Positions 18,025 through 25,912 of a stretch of DNA of 61,284 nt are shown here, one piece after another. Both the position numbers and the translations under genes were made by a program. Numbering within the stretch: position 1 is the stretch's first letter; each line of letters begins with the position of its first letter. The stretch comes from Candidatus Tokpelaia sp. GTDB taxonomy: Bacteria; Pseudomonadota; Alphaproteobacteria; Rhizobiales; Rhizobiaceae. The notes below the pieces were generated by a model. That model saw nothing but the letters and a program-made list of their open reading frames with translations, was not told the DNA's origin and ran no database searches. Location of the stretch: contig NZ_QLZD01000038.1 in the NCBI RefSeq assembly GCF_008636115.1, forward strand, positions 1-61,284. The letters run 5' to 3'.

Positions 18025-19062
18025 ATGACAGAGGCAGTATATACAGGCACTGAAACGGCAGCGGAGACAAGCGGAGTTTTGGCGCAACCCGGCGGGCTGG
18101 CGGGCGGCACCCCGCGTGAGAAATGGGCCGGGCCGGCTGGCCTGCCGGACAGGCCGACCAGTGGCAGTGATAATTTGACTGCGGCGGAAAAAGCTTATTT
18201 TGCCGCGCGCGGTGAGGCTGAGCTGCCGGAAGAGGCCGGGGAAGCACGGCAAAGCCGCCGGCCGGCTGATGGGTCGGGTGAGGCTGAGGCACCGGGCCGG
18301 GTGGAGCCGCAGCAGAATAAAACCGTGCCGCATGCGGCTTTGCATGCTGAGCGGGAGGAGCATAAAAAGACCCGAGCCGAATTGCAGAAAATGCGCGCCA
18401 AGGCGCTGGAATGGCAGCAGGAACTGGCGGCCTTGCCGCAAATCAGGCTGCCGCAGGCGCAACAGGAATTACCGGCCTTGCCGCCTGATCCGCGTGAGGA
18501 TTTTTTAGGTTTTGCCCGCTGGCAGGGGCAGGAGATTAACCGCTTGAACGAGGAAATTGCCGCCGGAAAGCAGCAGGCAGAAGAAAAACAGCGGGCAGCC
18601 GCGGCAGAGACGGCGATTATGCAGGAATGGGACAAAGCAGTGCAGGACGCGCGCCGCTCTACCCCTGATATTGATGCGGCGCTGGAATTTTTGCAGGAAG
18701 CGCGTATGAGCCAGCTGGGCGTGCTGGCGCCGATTGATCCGCGCTTTGCCGATAAAGCTTTTTGTGAAAAGCAGATTTATGCGGAATTGCGCGATATTGT
18801 TATCGGCACTTTTCAGCAGGGGAGAAACCCGGCAGCAGCGGTTTATGATATTGCCAGAGCCTATGGCTATGGCCGTGATGAAATTGCCCGCATGGACAGG
18901 CTGAAGCAGGCGGCAGCCGGCGCTCGCAGCCTGACTGCCGGGCCGGGCAAACAGGTTGGCGACCCGTTTTTGCTGGAGACAGTGGCCAATATGCCGGAAG
19001 CCGAATTTGCCAAATGGTATGAGCGCAATAAAGACAGTTTTCGCTCAATGTTTGGCGGCTGA
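18025..19062 (+). CDS. capsid scaffolding-type protein
   Basis: A 345-residue, strongly charged protein between portal and capsid. Its first 100 residues are low-complexity and Gly/Ala/Pro-rich. A long coiled coil follows (from HAEREEHKKTRAELQKM, then INRLNEEIAAGKQQAEEKQRAAA). The C-terminus LLETVANMPEAEFAKWYERN matches proteins in the scaffold position of P22-like phages. It probably guides capsid assembly. Part of the N-terminal coding sequence (18103-18125) resembles 17944-17966 in the spacer before it, another local duplication. Confidence 0.7.
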   Translation: MTEAVYTGTETAAETSGVLAQPGGLAGGTPREKWAGPAGLPDRPTSGSDNLTAAEKAYFAARGEAELPEEAGEARQSRRPADGSGEAEAPGRVEPQQNKTVPHAALHAEREEHKKTRAELQKMRAKALEWQQELAALPQIRLPQAQQELPALPPDPREDFLGFARWQGQEINRLNEEIAAGKQQAEEKQRAAAAETAIMQEWDKAVQDARRSTPDIDAALEFLQEARMSQLGVLAPIDPRFADKAFCEKQIYAELRDIVIGTFQQGRNPAAAVYDIARAYGYGRDEIARMDRLKQAAAGARSLTAGPGKQVGDPFLLETVANMPEAEFAKWYERNKDSFRSMFGG

Positions 19063-19177
19063 GGCATAAACGGGGAATAGGATATTTGCGCCGGATTGAG
19101 CCGGAGCCGGGGCAAAGGCCGCCTGTATTTGCGGCTGTCTTGATTTGAGCACCAAAACATAAGCCGGTTTGCGCCTT

Positions 19178-19210
19178 GCCGTTTGAGCGTATCAAACGGC
19201 TTTTCTTTTT
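19178..19210 (+). terminator. rho-independent terminator between scaffold and capsid
   Basis: A 9-bp perfect stem, GCCGTTTGA (19178-19186) with TCAAACGGC (19192-19200), is followed by TTTTCTTTTT. It lies just before the capsid ribosome binding site, so it may set a separate expression level for the capsid gene. Confidence 0.85.
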
Positions 19211-19234
19211 CATTAAAAATTTAAGGAGAGCCAA

Positions 19235-20326
19235 ATGGCTGTAAGCAATATTGCGGTGAATAACCCGCTTGCTGTTAAAACATGGTCGCGGCAACTGGCG
19301 GCAGAAGTTTCCAAAGCGACTTCTATTGCCCCGCTTATCGGCACATCTTCGGCCGATATTATCCAGCTTAAAGATGAAACGGCCAAAGGGGCGGGCGACA
19401 AGGTGACCTTTGGCTTGCGCAACCAGCTTATTGGCGAAGGCGTATCGGAAGGCACACAGTTGGAAGGGCGAGAAGAGGCGCTGGCAACGAATGCCGATAC
19501 AGTGGTGCTTAACGAGCTGGCGCATGCCGTGCGGGTGAAGAATGAAGGCACGATTGATGCCCAGCGCGTGCCGTTTAATCTGCGGGAAGAGGCTAATGCC
19601 GGGCTGGTGGACTGGTATGCCGACCGGCTGTCTTTGACGGCTTTTGCCCATTTATGCGGTTATACCGGCACCAGCCTGACTTTTGAAGGGCGCAAGCTGA
19701 ATATTACCCCCTTGCATACCGGTTTTAACACGCCGACTGCCGCAACAGTTGAGCGTATTTTCTGGGCCGGCGGCAAAAAAGCCGATAGTGAGCTGCAAAG
19801 CGATAATCTGTTTGATCTAAGCCTGGTGGATAAAGCCGTAGAGCGCGCCAAGCTGGCCAACCCGAAAATCCGCCCGGCTCGCATTAACGGCGAGCAGGTT
19901 TATGTTATGTATTTGCACCCGCAGCAGGTAACCGCCTTGCGCACCAATACGGCCGCCGGGCAGTGGCTGGATATTCAAAAAGCCGCTTATCAGGGTTCCC
20001 GCGCGCAAAACCCGCTCTTTGACGGTTCGCTCGGCATGTATAATGGCGTGGTTTTGCGTGAGGCGGAGCATATTATGCCGGGGCTGAGCGCAACCGGAAC
20101 TGAGCTGCCTAATGTGCGCCGCGCCGTATTATTGGGGGCGCAAGCGGGGATTATTGCCTTTGGCAAAGGGTTGAGCGCCGAAAAATATCGGCTGGTGGAA
20201 GAATTGTTTGATTATCAGCGCGAGCTGGGTGTGGCGGCCAAGACGGTTTTCGGCTTTAAGAAAACCGTGTTTAACGGCCAGGATTTTGCTTCTATCGTGG
20301 TCTCGACTGCTGTTAAAGCCGCCTGA
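19235..20326 (+). CDS. phage major capsid protein, N4-gp56/DUF4043-like
   Basis: A 363-residue capsid protein. It begins AVSNIAVNNPLAVKTWS, with SIAPLIGTSSADIIQLKDET, KGAGDKVTFGLRNQL and GEGVSEGTQLEGREEAL, features of the N4-gp56-like capsid family found in podoviruses. ATG 19235 follows AAGGAGAG (19223-19230). It sits between two strong hairpins, so its message can be monocistronic. It would form the icosahedral head together with the portal. Confidence 0.9.
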   Translation: MAVSNIAVNNPLAVKTWSRQLAAEVSKATSIAPLIGTSSADIIQLKDETAKGAGDKVTFGLRNQLIGEGVSEGTQLEGREEALATNADTVVLNELAHAVRVKNEGTIDAQRVPFNLREEANAGLVDWYADRLSLTAFAHLCGYTGTSLTFEGRKLNITPLHTGFNTPTAATVERIFWAGGKKADSELQSDNLFDLSLVDKAVERAKLANPKIRPARINGEQVYVMYLHPQQVTALRTNTAAGQWLDIQKAAYQGSRAQNPLFDGSLGMYNGVVLREAEHIMPGLSATGTELPNVRRAVLLGAQAGIIAFGKGLSAEKYRLVEELFDYQRELGVAAKTVFGFKKTVFNGQDFASIVVSTAVKAA

Positions 20327-20345
20327 AGGCTGATTTGAGGCAGAA

Positions 20346-20378
20346 AATGTGCCGCAGGTTTGGAGCTTGCGGCACATT
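20346..20378 (+). terminator. 11-bp hairpin after the capsid gene
   Basis: AATGTGCCGCA (20346-20356) and TGCGGCACATT (20368-20378) form a perfect 11-bp stem with an 11-base loop. The following sequence is A/T-rich but lacks a long T-run, so it may act as a terminator or as an mRNA-stabilising end. It marks the left limit of the cargo block. Confidence 0.65.
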
Positions 20379-20413
20379 AAAGATAAATTTTGATAAAAAA
20401 TAAAAAAATTAAC

Positions 20414-20441
20414 TTGTCTTAAAGTATCATGGTGATATATA
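20414..20441 (+). promoter_or_regulatory. promoter candidate for the toxin-antitoxin pair
   Basis: TTGTCT (20414-20419) and TATATA (20436-20441) are 16 bases apart, upstream of the DUF4258 gene. The pair would then be transcribed independently of the late phage promoter, as expected for a moron. Confidence 0.4.
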
Positions 20442-20475
20442 CGGTAACGCAAGTAGCGGTAATCGGGGTGGCATA

Positions 20476-20832
20476 ATGGTGGAGGAGCAGCCTTGGGACA
20501 GCGCGACAGCAGAGAAATATATTCACCAACTGGCGCGTGAAGACAATTTGACCCAGGCGAAAACACTGCATTATAAAAATCGCATGGCCGAGCGCGGTAT
20601 TATTGCCTCTGATGTTCGGCATGTTTTAAAGCATGGTGTCGTTATTGGCGAGGCCGAGGCCTCAACACAGGGCGGTTTGTTTAAATATAAAATACAATGT
20701 GAAACGCCGAATAGTGATGGTGGCATTATCCGCGTTGTCGTTATACCCTGCCGGGAAAAACTGCTTTTGAAAATTGTGACGGTTATGTGGGTTGGCGGGG
20801 AACACAGTAAGCCAAATGCGCCAGGTGAATGA
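20476..20832 (+). CDS. DUF4258-type toxin-like protein
   Basis: A 118-residue protein with the DUF4258 pattern: HYKNRMAERGI-like helix (NRMAERGIIASDVRHVLKHG), then VIGEAEAS and a beta-rich VVVIPCREKLLLKIVTVMWV. DUF4258 proteins are usually the toxin-like partner of an XRE regulator that follows. This exact arrangement is seen here, with 33 bases between the genes. The activity is unproven; an mRNA-interferase-like function is inferred from fold similarity in the family. Confidence 0.7.
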   Translation: MVEEQPWDSATAEKYIHQLAREDNLTQAKTLHYKNRMAERGIIASDVRHVLKHGVVIGEAEASTQGGLFKYKIQCETPNSDGGIIRVVVIPCREKLLLKIVTVMWVGGEHSKPNAPGE

Positions 20833-20865
20833 GCGGCGCATTTGGCTTAGGGTGCGAGGTTAAAA

Positions 20866-21339
20866 ATGACACAGCAAGATAAAATCTATCATTATACGGA
20901 AATCGGCCTGGATAATGTCTATTTAATCGGCATTGCGCCCGAGATTGATGATGCCGGGGAAGAGATTATCACCATTCCGTTTATCAATAAGCTGTTTAAA
21001 GCGGTTGCCGAGGCCATTGTCGGTTATAAAAAGGGTATAAGCGGGGCGGAATTGCGCTATTTGCGCACGGAAATGGGGCTGACGCAGGCAGAACTGGCGG
21101 CGCTGCTGCATAAAGACAAGCAGACTATTGGCCGCTGGGAGCGCGGCGAAACGGAAATAGACGGCACGGCTGAAGCGGTTATCCGCCGGCTGGCGATTGA
21201 GAAATTAAGCCTGAATGTTAATCTGGGCATGGAAGAGCTGGCAAAGCGGAGTGTGGCGACTGCCGACAGGCAGAAAATTTGCCTCATTTATGCCAATGAT
21301 AATCGCGACAGGCCTTATCAGCTTCAGGAAGCGGCGTGA
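20866..21339 (+). CDS. XRE-family antitoxin/regulator
   Basis: A 157-residue protein. The N-terminus YHYTEIGLDNVYLIGI is typical of regulators paired with DUF4258 proteins. A helix-turn-helix follows at about 60-100 (LRTEMGLTQAELAALLHKDKQTIGRWERG). It would bind and repress its own promoter and neutralise the upstream protein. A GAGG precedes the ATG. A strong terminator follows at 21376-21404, closing the module. Confidence 0.8.
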   Translation: MTQQDKIYHYTEIGLDNVYLIGIAPEIDDAGEEIITIPFINKLFKAVAEAIVGYKKGISGAELRYLRTEMGLTQAELAALLHKDKQTIGRWERGETEIDGTAEAVIRRLAIEKLSLNVNLGMEELAKRSVATADRQKICLIYANDNRDRPYQLQEAA

Positions 21340-21375
21340 TTAAACCGCCTGGCGGCCGGTAAAACAAGACAGGAA

Positions 21376-21404
21376 AAGGCGGTGTTTCGGGCCGCCTTTT
21401 TGTT
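21376..21404 (+). terminator. rho-independent terminator after the XRE gene
   Basis: AAGGCGG (21376-21382) pairs with CCGCCTT (21392-21398), with T residues through 21401. It separates the toxin-antitoxin pair from the permease genes. Confidence 0.85.
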
Positions 21405-21541
21405 TAATGAGGCGAGAATAGCAGGGAAATTGCTGTTTTGGCCGCACTATATGCAGAAAATTTGCTGCTTTGTATTTATTTTCTCTCACTTATGGCTTAA
21501 GCACAAAGATTGCCGTATTTTTGTGAGAGGAGCAAGGTTTG

Positions 21542-23026
21542 GTGGTCGATAAATTAAGGCGCAAAACACTGGCGCAGATGAGCGGGCAGCTAAAGGGCAA
21601 AGGCCTGGTGCCGAGCCTTGGCTGGCCGCATCTGGTGGCGCTGGGGATTGGCGGCATTATCGGCACCGGTATTTACACGCTTATCGGCACGGCTGCCGAC
21701 AAAGCGGGGCCGGCCGTGCTGCTGGCTTTTATTATTGCCGGTATTGTTTGCACCTGTGCGGCCTTTGCCTATGCCGAGCTGGCGACCATGATTCCGGTGG
21801 CCGGTGGCGCCTATACTTATACTTATACGGCCTGCGGCGAGATTTTGGCCTGGGCTGTCGGCTGGAGCACAATTTTCGGCTTTTTGCTGGTGGCCAGTGT
21901 TGTTGCCTCCGGCTGGTCGGCCTATTGCTCACCTTATTTTGTCCATTTATTCAGCACTTTAGGGATAGATTTGCCCTATTGGGCGCTGCATGTCTACGGC
22001 AGTGTTGATGCGGCAAGCGGGGCGCACGGTTTTATCAATCTGCCGGCCGTGGTGGTAGTGTTTATTGTTGCCGGTTTTTTGCTGCTCGGCACCAGAGAAA
22101 GCGCTTTGGTCAATGCGGTGCTGGTAGTGTTGAAAGTGGGAGCGCTGCTGCTGTTTGCCGCTGTGGCTCTGTGTTATTTTAACAGTGAGAATATGCACCC
22201 GGTTAATGCGGACGGCACGCAGGGCTTTATGCCTTATGGTTTTTTTAAGGAATTTACCGCAGACGGGGTGGAGCGCGGGGTGATGGCGGCGGCGGCGGCG
22301 GTGTTTTTTGCCTTTTACGGTTTTGATACTGTGGCAACGGCAGCAGAAGAAACCAAAAATCCGGAGCGGAACCTGTCTATCGGCATTATCGGTTCGCTTA
22401 TGGGCTGTATTCTGATTTATATTTTTGTCAGCCTGGCGGCTGTCGGCGCTATGCCGTTTACTGAATTTGCACATCAGGGCGATGTTCTGGCTTTTGTTTT
22501 GCGCCGTTTGGATAATGACTGGGCGGCCGGCATTATTGCCATTATTGCCGGCTTGGCTTTGCCGACTGTTATTCTGGCGTTTTTTTATGCGCAGACGCGC
22601 CTCTTGTTTACTATGGGGCGTGACCGGCTGGTGCCGGCAGGCTTTGCCAAAATAGGAGAAAGCGGCACACTTATCGGCACGATTATATTTACTGCGGTGT
22701 TAATGGCGTTGATTGCCGGCTTTTTCCCCATTGCCAAAATTGCCGATTATGCCAATGCCGGGCCGTTATTTACTTTTGCCATGGTCAGTGTTTGCCTGTT
22801 GATTTTGCGGCGCCAATACCCCATGGCTCCCCGCGCCTTTAAAGTGCCTTATGTATGGTTTGTCGGTATTACCGGTATTTTGGGCTGTGCCTATTTGTTC
22901 TGGAATTTGCCCAATGAGACCAGGCTGGGCTTTTTAGGCTGGAATATTTTGGGTTTTGCCGTGTATTTTGCTTATGGCCGGCGCAAAAGCATATTTGCCC
23001 GCGCCGGCGGCCGACAAGCCGGGTGA
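21542..23026 (+). CDS. APC-superfamily amino-acid permease (cationic amino-acid transporter type)
   Basis: About 494 residues with 12 to 14 membrane helices. The conserved first helix region is GWPHLVALGIGGIIGTGIYTLIG. AFAYAELATMIPVAGGAYTYTY and VFFAFYGFDTVATAAEETKNPERNLSIGI follow, the signature of the CAT family of basic amino-acid transporters. GTG 21542 is chosen over TTG 21541-adjacent 21539 because it matches the start of the paralogue (MADKLRRKT) and lies 9 bases after AGGAG. It lies inside the phage structural cluster, which is not its normal home. Confidence 0.9.
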   Translation: MVDKLRRKTLAQMSGQLKGKGLVPSLGWPHLVALGIGGIIGTGIYTLIGTAADKAGPAVLLAFIIAGIVCTCAAFAYAELATMIPVAGGAYTYTYTACGEILAWAVGWSTIFGFLLVASVVASGWSAYCSPYFVHLFSTLGIDLPYWALHVYGSVDAASGAHGFINLPAVVVVFIVAGFLLLGTRESALVNAVLVVLKVGALLLFAAVALCYFNSENMHPVNADGTQGFMPYGFFKEFTADGVERGVMAAAAAVFFAFYGFDTVATAAEETKNPERNLSIGIIGSLMGCILIYIFVSLAAVGAMPFTEFAHQGDVLAFVLRRLDNDWAAGIIAIIAGLALPTVILAFFYAQTRLLFTMGRDRLVPAGFAKIGESGTLIGTIIFTAVLMALIAGFFPIAKIADYANAGPLFTFAMVSVCLLILRRQYPMAPRAFKVPYVWFVGITGILGCAYLFWNLPNETRLGFLGWNILGFAVYFAYGRRKSIFARAGGRQAG

Positions 23027-23116
23027 AATACCAAAATATGCAACAGACAAGCGGAGATGAAGAGTATTTGTTTTATCTTCCGGCATGGGGGCTAAGAGTT
23101 TTTGCAGGGATAATAT

Positions 23117-24565
23117 ATGGCTGATAAATTGAGGCGCAAAACAATAGAAGAAATGCGCGCGCATAGTGCCGCCCGAAGTTTGGTGCCAAGCCTTGGCTGG
23201 CCGCATTTGGTGGCGCTGGGGGTGGGGGCGGTTGTCGGCTCCGGCATTTATATTCTCATTGGCGCGGCGGCTGATAAAGCCGGGCCTGCGGTTTTGCTGG
23301 CCTTTATTATTTCCGGCCTTGTTTGTGCCTGTGCTGCTTTTGCCTATGCCGAGCTGGCGACAATGATACCGATTTCAGGCGGGGCCTATACTTATGCTTA
23401 TACAGCCTGCGGCGAAATTGTCGGCTGGCTTGTCGGCTGGAGCACGATTTTCGGTTTTTTGCTTTCTGTTTGTTTTGTCGCAGTAGGCTGGGCTTCCTAT
23501 TGCACGCCGTATTTGACGGTTTTTTTGCAGGATTACGGTATAAATTTGCCTTATTGGCTGCTGCATTCCTATGGCACGGTTGATACGGACACGGGAGCAC
23601 AGGGTTTTGTCAACCTGCCGGCAGTAGCGATTATTGTTATTATTGCCGGCCTGTTGCTTGTCGGCACCAGAGAAAGCGTGCTGGTGAATTCTGCCCTGGT
23701 GGTGATGAAAATTGCTGCTTTGCTGATATTTGCGCTGATTGCCCTGCCGCATTTTCAGTCGGCGAATTTTTCGCCTTTTATGCCTTACGGCTTTGTCAAA
23801 CATATTGGAGCAGACGGGGTGGAGCGCGGAGTTATGGCGGCGGCGGCGATGGTTTTTCTGGCCTTTTACGGCTTTGACACTGTGGCAACGGCGGCAGAAG
23901 AAACCAGAAATCCGGAGCGGAATCTGTCTATTGGCATTATCGGCTCATTAGGGGTGGTGGTTATTATTTATATGCTGGTTTGCCTTGCTGCTTTGGGGGC
24001 AGTTAATTATACTGTTTTTGCCCGGGAAGGTGATGTTTTATCCTTTGTTTTGCGGCAAGTGGGCAGCAACCGGGCGGCCGGGCTGGTGGCGCTGGTGGCG
24101 GTTATGGCTCTGCCGACTGTGATTCTGGCCTTGTTTTATGCCTTGACGCGCCTGCTTTTTACCATTGGCCGTGACGGTCTGTTACCGGCGCGGTTTGCGC
24201 ATATGAGCAAAAAGGGGACGCCGATTGCCACCACTTTGATAACGGCGATTATTGCGGCGGCGGTTTCCGGCTTTTTGCCTTTTGATAAAATTGTCGTTTA
24301 TGCCAATGCCGGGCCGCTGTTTCTGTTTGCTTCTGTCGGTCTTTCCCTGTTGATTTTGCGTAAAAGAGAGGCGCAGGCTTTGCGCGGTTTCAAAGCACCC
24401 TGCGCCGGGCTGGTGGGGCTGACGGCCATATTAGGCTGTGTCTATTTATTCTGGAATTTGCCGGGCAGGACGCAATTCGGCTTTCTTATCTGGAATCTTG
24501 CCGGGCTTGCTGTTTATTTTGCCTATGGCCGGCGCAAAAGTACATTTGCCGGGAAGAAAACCTGA
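23117..24565 (+). CDS. APC-superfamily amino-acid permease, paralogue of the preceding gene
   Basis: A 482-residue transporter very similar along its whole length to the upstream permease (DKLRRKT start, GWPHLVALG, AYAELATMIP, FYGFDTVATAAEET, YFAYGRRKS end). It is therefore a tandem duplicate that has since diverged. It is followed by a clear terminator. The two probably move related basic or neutral amino acids across the inner membrane; the substrate cannot be read from sequence. The set would alter lysogen nutrition if expressed. Confidence 0.9.
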   Translation: MADKLRRKTIEEMRAHSAARSLVPSLGWPHLVALGVGAVVGSGIYILIGAAADKAGPAVLLAFIISGLVCACAAFAYAELATMIPISGGAYTYAYTACGEIVGWLVGWSTIFGFLLSVCFVAVGWASYCTPYLTVFLQDYGINLPYWLLHSYGTVDTDTGAQGFVNLPAVAIIVIIAGLLLVGTRESVLVNSALVVMKIAALLIFALIALPHFQSANFSPFMPYGFVKHIGADGVERGVMAAAAMVFLAFYGFDTVATAAEETRNPERNLSIGIIGSLGVVVIIYMLVCLAALGAVNYTVFAREGDVLSFVLRQVGSNRAAGLVALVAVMALPTVILALFYALTRLLFTIGRDGLLPARFAHMSKKGTPIATTLITAIIAAAVSGFLPFDKIVVYANAGPLFLFASVGLSLLILRKREAQALRGFKAPCAGLVGLTAILGCVYLFWNLPGRTQFGFLIWNLAGLAVYFAYGRRKSTFAGKKT

Positions 24566-24613
24566 AAAAGCAGGCATAAAGCGGGGAAATAGATAAAGGT
24601 GAGAAAGATAAAA

Positions 24614-24637
24614 GGAGGCTTGCGGGCCTCCTTTATT
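24614..24637 (+). terminator. rho-independent terminator ending the permease cargo
   Basis: GGAGGC (24614-24619) pairs with GCCTCC (24626-24631) and is followed by TTTATT. It marks the right limit of the cargo block, before the next phage gene at 24790. Confidence 0.85.
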
Positions 24638-24789
24638 ACAGGCGGTGATTGGGGCGCCGCTTTGCGTGACAGGAGCGCGGCCTCAAGCCAGGGCCGGCAG
24701 TGCAGCCTCACAAGCCGGCTTGCGGCCGATAGCTTTCCGCTCAGGCCCCCGAACAGTAATTTCCCGAATTTTTGACAAAGGAGATAGTG

Positions 24790-25491
24790 ATGCCGATTGT
24801 CGTTACAACAGGCGGCCCTATGGATAATATGGCCATATTGTCGCGCGGCGAGACTTTGACCTATAGAGATATGGTCGATCAAATATCAGATGAGCTGGAC
24901 GACACGAATGATACTTATTTGCCGCAAATACAAAATGCGGTTTTGGCTGCTATCCGCTTTTGCGCCCGCGAGCCTTTTTATTTTAACCGCAATCGCGAAG
25001 CAGTGCTGGCGACGAAGCCTGGCTATTCCTGTTATGATGCCAGGGATAACGCCACTTTGGCCGCGTTTGGCAGTATACATGCTGTCTATTGTGAGGCTGA
25101 CGGCCAAATATTTGCCTTGAAGCGTGAACCCGCCGAAGATTTGGAACTGTTGGCCGGCAGCAATGTCATGATGGGACTGCCCTGCCTTTATGGCTTTTTT
25201 GGGCAAAAATTATGCCTTTATCCAGTGCCTGATAAAATTTATACAATCAGGCTATTGCTGAATCCGGCTGCCTTGCCGGCGATAAAATCGGCGGCAGAGG
25301 CGAGCCCGTGGTTTACGGAAGCTTTTGATTTAATCAAAGCGCGGGCGAAATATGATATTTATAAGGATATTTTGAAAGACGCGCCTTTGGCTGCCGCTGC
25401 TTTTAATGATTTTAGAGAGCAATGGGCGGCCTTGCAGGCAGAGACATCGCGCCGGGCGGGGGCAGGGCGGTTGCGGGCTACACAATTTTAG
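24790..25491 (+). CDS. phage head-tail adaptor / tail accessory factor (P22 gp4-like position)
   Basis: A 233-residue protein. YRDMVDQISDELDD with RAKYDIYKDIL and FNDFREQWAALQAETSRRAGAG at the end is the pattern of gp6/gp4-type connector proteins that extend the portal ring. ATG 24790 follows AAAGGAG (24777-24783). The final coding segment and stop are copied almost exactly about 193 bases further on (see repeat). Assignment rests on motif feel and gene order. Confidence 0.7.
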   Translation: MPIVVTTGGPMDNMAILSRGETLTYRDMVDQISDELDDTNDTYLPQIQNAVLAAIRFCAREPFYFNRNREAVLATKPGYSCYDARDNATLAAFGSIHAVYCEADGQIFALKREPAEDLELLAGSNVMMGLPCLYGFFGQKLCLYPVPDKIYTIRLLLNPAALPAIKSAAEASPWFTEAFDLIKARAKYDIYKDILKDAPLAAAAFNDFREQWAALQAETSRRAGAGRLRATQF

Positions 25492-25800
25492 GCTCTGGCC
25501 GCTCCTTGCTCTTTTGTCCCTGTCGCGCCACAGGCTAATCTGTCGGCGCTCCTCGCCATGTATTCTTGCTTCCCAGTCGCGCCACAGGCCAGCCTGTCGG
25601 CGCTCCTCGCCTCTTGGGGCGGCCTTGCAGGCAGAGACATCGCGCCGGGCGGGGGCAGGGCGGTTGCGGGCTACACAATTTTAGGCTCTGGCCGCCCCTT
25701 GCTCTTTTGTCCCTGTCGCGCCACAGGCTGGCCTGTCGGCGCTCCTCGCCTCTTGGGGCGGCCTTGCAGGCAGAGACATCGCGCCGGGCGAGGGGCACCT
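25424..25800. repeat. mosaic direct repeats copied from the end of the adaptor gene
   Basis: The last ~65 coding bases of the adaptor gene, its stop and about 45 bases beyond recur with one mismatch, offset by 193 bases (25428 and 25621). A third partial copy begins at 25760 (offset 139). Between them a GCGCCACAGGC...GCCTGTCGGCGC imperfect palindrome occurs at about 25523, 25578 and 25716. The region to 25912 holds no convincing gene. Confidence 0.9.
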
Positions 25801-25912
25801 GATACCGGCTGTCTGTTGCAATATTATATCAATCAAACAGCATCGCTGCCGCAATCTGTGCCGAAACAGGCGCGGCGAGCGTGTTTGATTATTCTTCAAA
25901 AAGGTTTGGCTC

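Noticed and set aside
25424-25800. Diversity-generating retroelement
   Set aside because: Repeats occur near phage tail genes but no reverse transcriptase frame is present and mismatches are not adenine-biased.
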